DNA from: Nematopogon swammerdamellus
Taxonomy: Eukaryota; Arthropoda; Insecta; Lepidoptera; Adelidae
Direction of reading: 5' to 3'
NCBI GenBank assembly: GCA_946902875.1
Contig: OX336359.1
Coordinates: forward strand, 4,278,001-4,342,000
Length of the DNA stretch: 64,000 nt
Below, one piece after another: positions 51,251 to 61,735 of the stretch. The notes beneath the pieces were generated by a model that searched no databases, was not told the DNA's origin, and saw nothing but the letters and a program-made list of their open reading frames with translations. Every line of letters starts with the position of its first letter. Within the stretch, counting starts at the first letter, position 1. The translations under genes were made by a program, and so were the position numbers.

Positions 51251-52125
51251 AACTAGGGTTCATGTTGCATAAATGTCTAAATATTTAGTACCATGTTGCA
51301 TAAATGTCTAAATAATATTTAGTGCTATGTTGCATAAATGTCTGAATATTTAGTACCATGTTGCATAAATGTCTAAATAATATTTAGTGCCATGTTCCAT
51401 AAATGTCTAAATATTTAGTATCATGATGCATAAATGTCTAAATATTTAGTACCATGTTGCATAAATGTCTAAATAATATTTAGTGCCATGTTCCATAAAT
51501 GTCTAAATATTTAGTGCTATGTTGCATACATGTCTGAATATTTAGTACCATGTTGCATAAATGTCTAAATAATATTTAGTGCCATGTTCCATAAATGTCT
51601 AAATATTTAGTATCATGATGCATAAATGTCTAAATATTTAGTACCATGTTGCTTAATGTCTAAATATTTAATATCATGATGCATAAATGTCTAAATATTT
51701 AGTACCATGTTGCTTAATGTCTAAATATTTAGTATCATGATGCATAAATGTCTAAATATTTAGTACCATGTTGCTTAATGTCTAAATATTTAGTATCATG
51801 ATGCATAAATGTCTAAATATTTAGTACCATGTTGCTTAATTTCTAAATATTTAGTATCATGATGCATAAATGTCTAAATATTTAGTACCATTTTGCTTAA
51901 TGTCTAAATATTTAGTATCATGTTGCATAAATGTATAAATATTTAGTATCATGATGCATAAATGTCTAAATATTTAGTACCATGTTGCTTAATGTCTAAA
52001 TATTTAGTATCATGATGCATAAATGTCTAAATATTTAGTACCATGTTGCTTAATATCTAAATATTTAGTATCATGTTGCATAAATGTCTAAATATTTAGT
52101 ACCATGTTGCATATATGTCTAAATG
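51250..52125. repeat. ~30-bp minisatellite with 61-bp higher order
   Basis: About 28 units of CATGTTGCATAAATGTCTAA + ATATTTAGTA. In the right half, units with ATGATGCATAAATG alternate with TGTTGCTTAATG, giving a 61-bp period. Confidence 0.9.
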
Positions 52126-52129
52126 TTTA

Positions 52130-52545
52130 ACTTGACATTGAAGATTCAGAAGGATCCAGGATGCTCCGTTCGTTTCCTGTGCCGGATATTAATGTGCGCA
52201 GATGTTCGTGGGCTCACGGAATCCTCAGCGGCCACAGTATTGAAGTTTTTAGGCTTGCTACAGTGGCGAAGCTGCATAGCAGACAGACATACCGACAACC
52301 TAGCCTCACCGCACCCTCGTACCTACAAATCAGCAGCTAAATAAAGGTTCGGAGTATCCAATGTCGGTCACAAGCAATCGACATTTGAGAATCGGTTTAC
52401 TTTCACGTGATTTACAGGTTTCCACAAATATGATCTGTGATGTATGGAAATTTATAAATATTCGAAAGAGCATAATATATCGTTTACCTGATGTACATAC
52501 ATTGAAGCTCAAGCTCGTCCATGGTGACATTTTTTTGAGACTTAA
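52130..52545. other. Unassigned
   Basis: Frames at 52123-52344 and 52361-52588 have no domain I recognise. Confidence 0.35.
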
Positions 52546-52549
52546 GTGG

Positions 52550-52775
52550 TTTGCGCGAACGCATCTCAGCCTTCGGCCTCGCTCTTAGTGTCTTACTTAT
52601 TTTCTTGCAGAATATTTACCTTTTAATATTTGGCCTCGCCCTTACTGTTTCAGACAAAGCACAATGCTTACATGAACGCAGCTCGGCCTTCGGCATCGTC
52701 CTTATTAACCTAGTTACTTCGGAGAAGTTTAACGTTCACGTGAACCTCCTCGTCTTCTCCTCGGCCTCGCCCTTA
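52550..52775. repeat. Loose repeat of a GGCCTTCGGCCTCG motif
   Basis: CAGCCTTCGGCCTCGCTCTT, GGCCTCGCCCTTACTG, AGCTCGGCCTTCGGCATCGT and CTCGGCCTCGCCCTTATT occur at about 80-bp spacing. Confidence 0.6.
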
Positions 52776-53047
52776 TTTATTGATTTACCGTTTTCGAGAT
52801 AGTAAGTATATCGTTGAAGGGACCGAAATATTATACAATACAATACAATTTGTGTCGTGTTAACTGAAAATTATTTATTTTAGTAATGCTATAAAGGTCG
52901 TAATGTACTTATAGATAAACCCAACCGTTGATTTTATAGGTATTAAAATACCTAACACTGCATTTAAATACAGAATAGAATAGACGAATATAAATTATTC
53001 ATTATCATTAAACACCAAGTAACAAGACGATACTTGAAAAGAACATA

Positions 53048-53175
53048 ATATCATTTTTTTTTTTTTATGGAAACTGACACGGTTGGCTACATCACCTACA
53101 ACATCCGTCCGACGACGTTTCTTTCAGTGCGGTGATACCAACCCGGGATGAACTCTACCACCTGGTAAGGTAAGA
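53048..53175 (-). mobile_element. SINE-5S with a large internal deletion
   Basis: ATGGAAACTGACACGGTTGG to CATCCGTC then directly GACGTTTCTTTCAGTGCGG. The middle ~140 bp is missing. Confidence 0.75.
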
Positions 53176-53194
53176 TTATTATTATAGAGAACAA

Positions 53195-53240
53195 TATCGT
53201 AGGAAGATGGACTTATAACTAGTAGCGATTTCTTCCAGTC
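53195..53240 (-). mobile_element. LINE 3' end scrap
   Basis: GATGGACTTATAACTAGTAG and GATTTCTTCCAGTCAATTC. Confidence 0.5.
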
Positions 53241-53547
53241 AATTCCAACGCAACAAGCGTTACCGTAAACTTTGTAAATTCTGTGACAGCAGCGGTTCGC
53301 TCGCGGACAGTTCTCGAATATGCTGAAATACTGTTATGGCCTGTAGCGTCTTAAATAAAATACACACTCGGAGACTGGCGAGAGGCGAGATATTAATTTG
53401 TAGTTTCTTGAATTTCCAGACGATAGATTATGTCGGCAAACTATGAAATTGTCCCGACATGTGTTCGAGCGATGAAAATATGTTGCATCGCCTGTAGACA
53501 GAGAACGTGAAAAAAGAGTAGAAGTCGCGCGATGCCTTGCTGTGCGG

Positions 53548-53835
53548 GGTTTGACTCCTGAAAGACTTCCTGGCTCCTTCCTGGTTCCTTTGGCTCCTTT
53601 CGTGAACACTCGGCTCGAAACGAAACGTAACAAAAACGACATGCACCGCCCCAACATTAGGTTAGGGTTAATATAGAGAGAGTCGCGTAGCGGCGCATCT
53701 TATATTAACCCTGGTTATTTATTTTCTTTAAACCGCCAAAACATCACTCATACCACACTTTCCTTCGAGCCGAAGTCTGCCGAAAGGAGCTAAAGGAGCC
53801 AAGAAGGAGCCAGGAAGTCTTTCGCACCGTTGCTG
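53548..53835. mobile_element. Foldback element
   Basis: Arms with GACTTCCTGGCTCCTTC, GGCTCCTTTCG and CTCGAAACGAA-like sequence, inverted as CTTCGAGCCGAAG, AAAGGAGC and AAGGAGCCAGGAAGTCTTTC. An inner palindrome carries TTAGGGTTAATATA and TATATTAACCCTGG. Confidence 0.7.
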
Positions 53836-53886
53836 TGCGTACCACAAGTGGGCGTGGTTCCGCGTACTTCTTCTTCTTCTTCTTCT

Positions 53887-54175
53887 TAGGGTTCCGTATC
53901 CGGTACGGGACCCTATTACTAAGCCTACGCCGTCTGTCTCTCTGTCTGTCTGTCCGAGGGCTGTATCTATTGAACCGTAATAGGTAGTCCGTTGAAATTT
54001 TCACAGAATACCTATGTGTTATTATGGCCGATATAACAATAAATAATAACAAAAGGAAAAAGTAAAAAAATCACAGGGATTCCCATACAAGAAACTACAA
54101 AGTGTACGCGCGCCATCTACCAAATATAGTATGAAGCATTTTAACTAATCATGAAATTTTAACTAATATGAAGCA
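53887..54175 (+). repeat. GTTCC dispersed repeat
   Basis: Preceded by a (TTC)n run; AGGGTTCCGTATCCGG, (CTGT)n, GTGTACGCGCGCCATCTACC. Confidence 0.8.
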
Positions 54176-54179
54176 AGTT

Positions 54180-54950
54180 TTTAGTCCCGCGCCGTCACTG
54201 TTATTAAATTATGAACTTGGCTTACCGGTGCGATGATGGCGAGCGCATCGCTGCAGCTCGACGTTTCAAGTCCTCTATGGGACCCGTTCTCAAGAGGAGC
54301 TAGCACATTGTAACGCCAAGTACATTAATTTCACCAGCGCGATCCTCATGTTTTTACGAGACAAAAAAGTAAATAAAGTTTTTCTCTAAAGTGTCTAGTT
54401 TTGGAGATATTAATTTTTGAAATTTATGTTTTCGTCTAATGTAATTTGACGCGCGCGGGGGGGGGGGGGGGGGGGGGGTGGTGCTGGCGCGGGAACGGTC
54501 GGAGTCGAAACACTCACCCCGCGCCGCCTCCGCGCAACTCCTCTCCCCGCGTACTCGTCCCTGCTCGCTCACTCACCGCGCGCCTTTCATTCCCACGTTC
54601 GTGCCGAACATTAGATCCTTTTACACTAAATAAATCAATTAGTTTGTATGAAAACTGTAACTTTTTATTTAAAGGAATTCAGAAAAAAGTTATTTGACTT
54701 TTTTGTTACTATTGATCCCAATAATCATTTCCTAAATTTAATGTAGTAGCCGTTACAACACCCTGTATATTCCGCGTACTTGAACTCCGTCCCCATCAGT
54801 CGCGTGAACATTACTGTCACGGGAATCATCGAGCTAAAATATACGTGCATTATAATGCAAAAACGATAGCCGCACAAATCATTTGTGTTAAAGTAGGTAT
54901 ATTAATTAATTACTTATAACTTGGAGGTATCAAAACTTTATTTATTTTTG
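54180..54950. other. Unassigned; 22-G run and GC-rich block
   Basis: 54457-54478 is a run of 22 G; 54480-54610 is strongly GC-rich, then AT-rich. ACACCCTGTATA at 54760 looks like a transposon end, but I did not find its partner. Confidence 0.4.
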
Positions 54951-54952
54951 TA

Positions 54953-55275
54953 CCGTGTGGGGTACGGTACTTAAAAAGAATAGCCCCACCGCATCTCACC
55001 ACACCGTCCCCGTGCAGGTCGTAAAAGGCAACGAAGTGATAAGGACAAGATGCCGCAATAAAGGGCGACAGGTTAGCCACCTCTCACTTTGGCACGGGCC
55101 TTCAACCGAGTCATGCAGCAGGTGGGCCTTCGTGCCTTATTTGCTGCTTCATCTTGCCCGAATACTTTGCTAAAGGTGGTGGTCGGTGTTGTAATGTAAT
55201 TTACAACTTAGTTGCAGCCCAACCATGATTACTCTGCTTACCCCGATTGTCGGAATACATAGTGTGTATGTATGA
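54953..55275 (+). mobile_element. SINE-B, full length
   Basis: TACCGTGTGGGGTACGGTAC head, GATAAGGACAAGATGCCGC, GTCATGCAGCAGGTGGGCC, GATTACTCTGCTTACCCCGA, and a GTATGTATGAATGTA tail. Confidence 0.85.
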
Positions 55276-55335
55276 ATGTATCATATGTTTTGCATTCGAA
55301 CTTATCACAATTTGTTCTATCCGGTTCGATTACAC

Positions 55336-55636
55336 CACAGAGCATCGAATACCGCGTGCGCCTCTCCTAGAGGCGAAAGTAATAATAATATTTGAAACCC
55401 AATAACTGCACGCAGTGCTGCAAGCGCTTCGTATATGTGTGTGTGTGTGTTAGTATCGACACTACACACAAAGAGGAGCAAGTTAGGCACACGCACAAAA
55501 CAAATGCACACGCACAATATGTACACACACACATATGTAAGTCATAGGCCACGCCCACAGGCTTCAACTGCGTTTTAGGGAAATCGCGCTCAGCGCGTCT
55601 CTAGGAGGGGGCGCGGGCGGTATTCGATGCTCTGTG
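55336..55636. mobile_element. 301-bp hAT-like MITE, intact
   Basis: Terminal inverted repeats CACAGAGCATCGAATACCGC; 8-bp target duplication GATTACAC at 55328-55335 and 55637-55644. The internal (GT)n and CACACGCACAAAACAAATGC stretches give spurious Cys/Val-rich frames. Confidence 0.85.
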
Positions 55637-55697
55637 GATTACACCCACGATGAAGAATCGGCAAGAAACTTCGCAGGGTTTTTTTTTCATAATATTA

Positions 55698-55990
55698 GCA
55701 TCGAATACCGCGCGCGCCTCTCCTAGAGGCGAAAGTAATAATAATATTTGAAACCCAATAACTGCACGCAGTGCTGCAAGCGCTTCGTATGTGTGTGTGT
55801 GTGTTAGTATCGACACTACACACAAAGAGGAGCAAGTTAGGCACACGCACAAAACAAATGCACACGCACATTATGTACACACACACATATGTAAGTCATA
55901 GGCCACGCCCACAGGCTTCAACGGCGTTTTAGGGAAATCGCGCTCAGCGCGTCTCTAGGAGGGGGCGCGGGCGGTATTCGATGCTCTGTG
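55698..55990. mobile_element. Duplicated hAT-like MITE, left end missing
   Basis: Starts at GCATCGAATACCGC without CACAGA. The right end and the following 50 bp repeat those of the first copy, so it arose by a tandem duplication of about 355 bp. Confidence 0.85.
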
Positions 55991-56199
55991 GATTACACCC
56001 ACGATGAAGAATCGGCAAGAAACTTCGCAGGGTATTTTTTTTTCATAATATTATAAGTATTTTAGTGAACATCCAAATAATAACATCGCCTACAGTTTAT
56101 CGAAAATGATGCTCTAGCGGTCGATATCGACCGCTCCACAGTCAACGGGTTAATGGTAAATTTTGAGAGGAAGATTAATTATTTTACTACTAGCTTGTG

Positions 56200-56600
56200 C
56201 ATTGTTATTTATTATTAATATTTCTAACTACTTACATTTTAAGAAATAAAGAACTATTATCTATTATCTATCTATCTAACTAACAATCGTCCCCATTCCA
56301 CCTCCGCACTACGCGTACTGGGCAGGGGATGCACCCCTATTCAATCGACCTACCACGGATGCGACCTACCAACCGGTTCTGTAGGTCTTTTATTCACACA
56401 ACCGGGAAAATGTGGAACTCGCTACGCACGCCCATCTATTTCCTCCCAAGTACAGCCTGGGGCTTTTCAAAAGGGGCGTGAAAAGGCTCCTGTCAGGCCG
56501 GCATGACATTCGCAATCCCCGTGCATCACAGAATGTCCATGGGCATCGTTAGACACCTACTTGTAGGTGAAACGATGCCACATGTCGCGCTATCGATAAA
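56200..56600 (+). pseudogene. LINE tail (TATC)n and LINE C-terminus
   Basis: 56200-56283 is a LINE 3' tail with (TATC)n. 56284-56600 is a separate fragment of the HGECSEEL LINE: CGTACTGGGCAGGGGATGC, TTCTGTAGGTCTTTTATTC, FKRGVKRLLSG-coding sequence and the GATGCCACATGTCGCGC UTR. Confidence 0.7.
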
Positions 56601-56604
56601 AAAA

Positions 56605-56662
56605 AGAATTCTGACTACAAAGACTTATTAAGTGTCACAGGTGTAAAGAGCCTTTGTCAAAT
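56605..56662 (-). repeat. GAAG repeat scrap
   Basis: CTGACTACAAAGACTTATTA and TGTAAAGAGCCTTTGTCAAA. Confidence 0.65.
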
Positions 56663-56664
56663 TG

Positions 56665-57052
56665 GGTTAACTATTCTCTGAACGTCATACTAACAAATCG
56701 TCGCACTGACTTCTATTAGTTTTTTTTATGTTCTGTGCTTTCAGAGGAGAGATAAAAATGAAAAAGTTTTAACATCAAAAGAATTTATTTTTATTCCTAA
56801 CAAGCATTTGACATCGGCTTTTTCTGTTATTTATTAACTTTGTGTTTTTGTTATTTGAACTGCCATGTTTGACTAGTTTATCATGAAGAAGATGCCACGC
56901 TAGTGTACTTCACTCTGTTTGTATTCTTATTGCTTATGGAAATAAAAAAATAAAATTATTTATTTTTAACTTTCATGAGAAAATTTATGCTCTGTGGAAA
57001 AAGATGTAGCAAAAAATATAATTTTACATAGAAAATGCATGGAAGACAAACT
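56665..57052. other. No gene; AT-rich
   Basis: No repeat signature recognised. Confidence 0.4.
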
Positions 57053-57054
57053 AA

Positions 57055-58060
57055 AATATAATTAAAGCAATTCAACGAAACTAACAACACAGTAAGATGG
57101 CGACAAAAAGGCGACTAAGGGATAAGGACAAGGTGCCGTGCTAAAGGGCGACAGGATATAATTAAAACAATTCAAACGAAACTAACAACACAGTAAGACG
57201 GCGACAAAAAGGCGACTAAGGGATAAGGACAAGGTGCCGTGCTAAAGGGCGACAGGATATAATTAAAACAATTCAAACGAAACTAACAACACAGTAAGAC
57301 GGCGACAAAAAGGCGACTAAGGGATAAGGACAAGGTGCCGTGCTAAAGGGCAACAGGATATATTTAAAACAATTCAACGAAACTAACAACACAGTAAGAC
57401 GGCGACAAAAAGGCGACTAAGGGATAAGGACAAGGTGCCGTGCTAAAGGGCGACAGGATATAATTAAAACAATTCAAACGAAACTAACAACACAGTAAGA
57501 CGGCGACAAAAAGGCGACTAAGGGATAAGGACAAGGTGCCGTGCTAAAGGGCGACAGGATATAATTAAAACAATTCAACGAAACTAACAACACAGTAAGA
57601 CGGCGACAAAAAGGCGACTAAGGGATAAGGACAAGGTGCCGTGCTAAAGGGCGACAGGATATAATTAAAACAATTCAACGAAACTAACAACACAGTAAGA
57701 CGGCGACAAAAAGGCGACTAAGGGATAAGGACAAGGTGCCGTGCTAAAGGGCGACAGGATATAATTAAAACAATTCAAACGAAACTAACAACACAGTAAG
57801 ACGGCGACAAAAAGGCGACTAAGGGATAAGGACAAGGTGCCGTGCTAAAGGGCGACAGGATATAATTAAAACAATTCAACGAAACTAACAACACAGTAAG
57901 ACGGCGACAAAAAGGCGACTAAGGGATAAGGACAAGGTGCCGTGCTAAAGGGCGACAGGATATAATTAAAACAATTCAACGAAACTAACAACACAGTAAG
58001 ACGGCGACAAAAAGGCGACTAAGGGATAAGGACAAGGTGCCGTGCTAAAGGGCGACAGGA
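57055..58060. repeat. 10-copy ~100-bp tandem array containing SINE-B
   Basis: Each unit is 100-101 bp: ATATAATTAAAACAATTC... ACACAGTAAGACGGCGAC followed by AAAAAGGCGACTAAGGGATA, AGGACAAGGTGCCGTGC and TAAAGGGCGACAGG. The second half is SINE-B. Units differ by only one to a few bases (for example AACG versus AAACG), so the array is young. Confidence 0.95.
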
Positions 58061-58150
58061 TAGCCACCTCTCACCTTGGCACGGTTCTTCCACCGAGTCA
58101 TGCAGCATGTGGGTTTCATGCTTACTGGCTGCTTTTGATAGTTATCTTGT
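58060..58150 (+). mobile_element. SINE-B continuation after the array
   Basis: TAGCCACCTCTCACCTTGGC, CGAGTCATGCAGCATGTGGG, GTTATCTTGTCCG: the remainder of the element whose 5' part was amplified. Confidence 0.8.
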
Positions 58151-58345
58151 CCGTAAAGTGGACCGATATGCGTGTCGTTTATTTTAAAAAAGCTTGAAAT
58201 AAAATATAAAATACAAATTAAACAAAAACCTCGACCCCGAAAGTAAAAATAATTTCCGTTTACTTAATTAAATAAGTCGGGGGACCGCTAAGCAAATAAA
58301 ATATTAAAACTCAGAGCTGCGCGGAAATTTACTTAGCGGTCCACC
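58150..58345. mobile_element. CCCCGAC element
   Basis: GTGGACCGATATGCGTG, AATTTCCGTTTACTTAA, GGGGGACCGCTAAG and AATTTACTTAGCGGTCCACC. Confidence 0.7.
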
Positions 58346-58591
58346 GTATGCTTGGGATGGAGGGAGAGAGAGAGAATATAAGTGAAGGGATAGTTCATGT
58401 TATAAATAAATTTTAAAATATTTCCGTTTAAATCGGATTTACTATTAAACAGAGACTACCGCGACGAAAGCCGCGGGACAAAGATAGAGTTATACTCTCT
58501 TCTCTGATCTGTGGTTATACTCGTACCACGAAATGCGTCTACTTGTAATCATGTCCGGTTACACTGAAATGGTCTGAATTTGAGGCTATAT

Positions 58592-58890
58592 CACAGAGCA
58601 TCAAATACCTACCGCGCGCGCCCCCTACTAGAGACGCCATAAGCGATAATATTTGAAACCCAAAAACTACACGCAGTGCTGCTAGCGCTTCGTATGTGTG
58701 TGTGTGTGTGTGTGCTAGTATCGACACTACACACAAAGAGGAGCAAGTTAGGCACACGCACAAAACAAATGCACACGCACAACACACATATTATGTAAGT
58801 CATAGGCCACGCCCACAGGCTTCAACGGCGTTGTAGAGTAATCGCGCTCAGGGCGCCTCTAGAAGGGGCGCGCGCATTTGATTCTCTGTG
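58592..58890. mobile_element. 299-bp hAT-like MITE, second locus
   Basis: CACAGAGCATCAAATACC and GATTCTCTGTG ends with 8-bp flanks GGCTATAT (58584-58591) and GGCTATAC (58891-58898). Interior as in 55336-55636. Confidence 0.85.
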
Positions 58891-58899
58891 GGCTATACA

Positions 58900-59155
58900 A
58901 TCGTCAATTCGATCATTTTCATCCGCAATATTACCGCAAAGTCCATTTGAGTCGATTCAAATACTCAACCGTATTTGTCCTACTACCAAATTACTTTGCT
59001 GTTATAAAATATAATAAATAAAAATTTTCGCCGCGACCCACGGAAGGTACAATGCTGGGCAAAATTATTAGTCACTTGGGATCGGCGCGGCGTGGGTGAT
59101 TATCTAGGTGTACGTAGTACAGTGTCATCTATTTCGGTTAATTAACTTCATGAGG
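58900..59155. other. Unassigned
   Basis: No gene or repeat recognised. Confidence 0.35.
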
Positions 59156-59157
59156 GT

Positions 59158-59335
59158 TTTTGGGTTCCTACGAAAATACGAACATACGAAAGCCTACTAA
59201 ACTAAGCCTGCGCCGTCTGTCTGTCTGTCCGTCCGAGGGCTGTATATTTTGAAACGTTAGCTGGTTGAAAATTTTCACAGAATACTTACGTGTTATTGTG
59301 GTGGATATGCCAAGAAATAATATTTAAAAAAAAAA
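59158..59335 (+). repeat. GTTCC repeat, truncated
   Basis: GGGTTCCTACG, GCCTGCGCCGTCTGTCTG, GAAAATTTTCACAGAATAC, ending in poly-A. Confidence 0.7.
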
Positions 59336-59340
59336 CAACC

Positions 59341-59560
59341 ACCCGTTCTGTAGGTCTTTTATTCACAGAACCGGGAAATGTGGTACGCACCATCTATTTC
59401 CTCCCAAGAACAGAGTGGGGTTTTTCAAAAAGGGCGTGAAAAGGGCACCTGTCAGGACGGCATGGCATTCGCAACCCCCGCATACGACCGAATGGCCATG
59501 GGCGTCGTTAGACACCTTATGGCTCGAGGCCATATGTCGCGCTTTAAAAAAAAATTAAAT
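59341..59560 (+). pseudogene. LINE C-terminus, HGECSEEL family
   Basis: TTCTGTAGGTCTTTTATTCA, the FFKKGREK-coding part, GCATGGCATTCGCAACCCCC, GACCGAATGGCCATGGGCG, then poly(A). Deletions of several bases against 56284-56600. Confidence 0.7.
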
Positions 59561-59609
59561 TTATAAGAGAGGATTTACATAAATTTAATAATGGTTATCC
59601 TATTACTTT

Positions 59610-59755
59610 CAGTCAGTCAGTCAGTCAGTCAGCGTGTAAGCGTCCACTGCTGGACATACGCCTCTCCAATTTTCCTCCAGTCCTCCCGGCCTTCAGCGGT
59701 ACGGAACCACTGCTTTCCGCCGACGTACTTGATGTCGTCGTCCTATTACTTTAAG
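59610..59755 (-). pseudogene. RTE-type LINE C-terminus with (TGAC)n tail
   Basis: The minus strand reads GGKQWFRTAEGREDWRKIGE and AYVQQWTLTR then stop, and TGACTGACTGAC. GEAYVQQWT is the RTE ORF2 end. This short piece has no frameshift and is probably the youngest RTE fragment here. Confidence 0.8.
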
Positions 59756-59839
59756 TGAGCTAAACTTGTATATATATATAATTGGTTTCTCGGAAACGGC
59801 TCTAACGATTTAGATGAAATTTAGTATTTAGATCATGTT

Positions 59840-60084
59840 ATTTTTTTTAAGTTTATCTAGATAGGTGCAGACGCCGAGCGAAGCTCGGTCGCCCAGGTAC
59901 TTCATAATTAAATCAGGATAAGGGAAGCAGCACTATAACGTAATTCCACCGCTCGCTTTGTCACGTAGGTAGCTTTTGGTCAATATGTATTTGGATTCCG
60001 ATATTAACGGTGATTTGTGAAGTGCCCCTTTTTATTTATATTATGTAAAATTAAATGGAATTCAAACCTGTACTTGTGCCAACA
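59840..60084. repeat. Fragment with GCCGAGCGAAGCTCGGTCGC
   Basis: The GCCGAGCGAAGCTCGGTCGC motif with CCAGGTACTT after it is a piece common in moth dispersed repeats, as I recall. The remainder is unassigned. Confidence 0.4.
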
Positions 60085-60818
60085 TATTTTATTCACTTGT
60101 GACTTTATAAGATTTTATTCATCGTCATTTGTAACGTTATAAGATTTTATTAATCATCATTTGTGACTTTATAATATTTTATTAATCATCATTTGTGACT
60201 TTATAATATTTTATTAATCATCATTTGTGACTTTATAATACTTTATTAATCATCATTTGTGACTTTATAATATTTTATTAATCATCATTTGTGACTTTAT
60301 AATATTTTATTAATCATCATTTGTGACTTTATAATACTTTATTAATCATCATTTGTGACTTTATAATATTTTATTAATCATCATTTGTGACTTTATAATA
60401 TTTTATTAATCATCATTTGTGACTTTATAATATTTTATTAATCATCATTTGTGACTTTATAATATTTTATTAATCATCATTTGTGACTTTATAATACTTT
60501 ATTAATCATCATTTGTGACTTTATAATATTTTATTAATCATCATTTGTGACTTTATAATATTTTATTAATCATCATTTGTGACTTTATAATATTTTATTA
60601 ATCATCATTTGTGACTTTATAAAACTTTATTAATCATCATTTGTGACTTTATAATATTTTATTAATCATCATTTGTGACTTTATAATATTTTATTAATCG
60701 TCATTTGTGACTTTATAATACTTTATTAATCATCATTTGTGACTTTTTAATATTTTATTAATCATCATTTGTGACTTTATAATACTTTATTCATCATCAT
60801 TTGTGACTTTATAATATT
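60085..60818. repeat. 31-bp minisatellite, about 23 copies
   Basis: Unit TTATTAATCATCATTTGTGA + CTTTATAATAT. Near-identical; variants are mostly AATACTTT versus AATATTTT. It runs directly into the poly-T of the next SINE. Confidence 0.95.
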
Positions 60819-60819
60819 T

Positions 60820-61143
60820 TTTTTTTATGGAAACTGACACGGTTGGCTACATCACCTACAACATCCGTGATTTCTGCCCGTAACACCGGATGAACTTGGT
60901 GCCACGTCAGTGCTTCCCTTCGATCGTGCCGGGTACACTGAACTGGACGGAAAACACAAACTATTTACACAGCCGTTTCGACCGACGTTTCATTCAGTGC
61001 CACTTGGTACCACTGTACCAAACCGGGCGGGTTAAACCCTACCGCCTAGTAATATAAGAAGGGAGTCATATCCCTTAGTCGCCTTTACGACATACACGGG
61101 GAGAGATACAGTGGGGCTATTCTTTTAAAGTACCGGCCCCACA
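60820..61143 (-). mobile_element. Chimeric SINE, minus strand
   Basis: SINE-5S body and poly-T at the left; at the right GGGAGTCATATCCCTTAGTC and the SINE-B head (GGGGAGAGATACAGTGGGGC, GTACCGGCCCCACA). Confidence 0.85.
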
Positions 61144-61144
61144 G

Positions 61145-61487
61145 CAAATGAATTTAAATAAAAAAAAAACAAACAACATTCCATGCATAACTGACAATAA
61201 TTGACAATAATAGACAGAACTGACAATAATTTCGTTGACACCAATCTGACTACGCTCTATCTGTGATTCGTATTGTCTATGGTAATATAAATTTTTATTT
61301 CATTTTAGTTTCTGAATATAAAGTCTTTAAGTAAAAACCCTCGAAATATTTATATAGGTGTTTTATTTTTTTCACAAATATAATTGCACAAATTGTTGCT
61401 GCTCACCGACAAGGTATATTTTCACATTTGGATGACATTGACAGAAAGGCGTTAGCTCAGGTCATCGTGGTTCAGCTAGAGAGCGTT
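61145..61487. other. No gene; TGACAATAAT repeats
   Basis: CTGACAATAATTGACAATAA near 61190-61232; otherwise AT-rich and unassigned. Confidence 0.4.
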
Positions 61488-61735
61488 CCAACTAAAAGTT
61501 CACTTCGCCGTTATGTTGGCTCCACTGTCAGTGTCATTGTCAGTGCTTAAATTCGAGCTGCCAGATTGTGAAGATTATAATATTACCTAATAATCTAATC
61601 GGTATTTACCGTACAAAAAATACGGTAAATAATGATAATTACGGGTAAATCTGTACACATAGCAACCCTCAACGCTGTTTTGACAGATAGACAGTGGAGC
61701 CAACATAACGGCGAAGGGAACTTTTAGTACCAATG
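61488..61735. mobile_element. MITE with 43-bp inverted ends
   Basis: ACTAAAAGTTCACTTCGCCG with TTATGTTGGCTCCACTGTC at the left; inverted as GACAGTGGAGCCAACATAA and CGGCGAAGGGAACTTTTAGT at the right. The inner palindrome ATTTACCGT...ACGGTAAAT is at about 61602-61629. Confidence 0.8.

Larger units (their letters stand above)
55285..56055 (-). repeat. GAAG repeat split by hAT-like MITE and duplicated
   Basis: Reverse GAAG sequence (CAATTTGTTCTATCCGGTTC) up to GATTACAC, then two MITE copies each followed by GATTACACCCACGATGAAGA and ACTTCGCAGGG. Confidence 0.8.

Noticed and set aside
53655..53715. TTAGGTTAGGG as possible insect telomere repeat (TTAGG)n
   Set aside because: Only two units, and they belong to the inner palindrome of a foldback element.
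54245..54305. Possible hammerhead on the minus strand (CTTGAGAACGG...GACTTGAAACGTCGAGC)
   Set aside because: The conserved CTGANGA is not matched, and the stem next to GAAA is imperfect.
55367..55886. Cys-rich frames (CVCTYCACAFVLCVCLTC) in several copies
   Set aside because: All lie in the (GT)n/CACACGCAC interior of the hAT-like MITE. The repetition follows the MITE, not a gene family.
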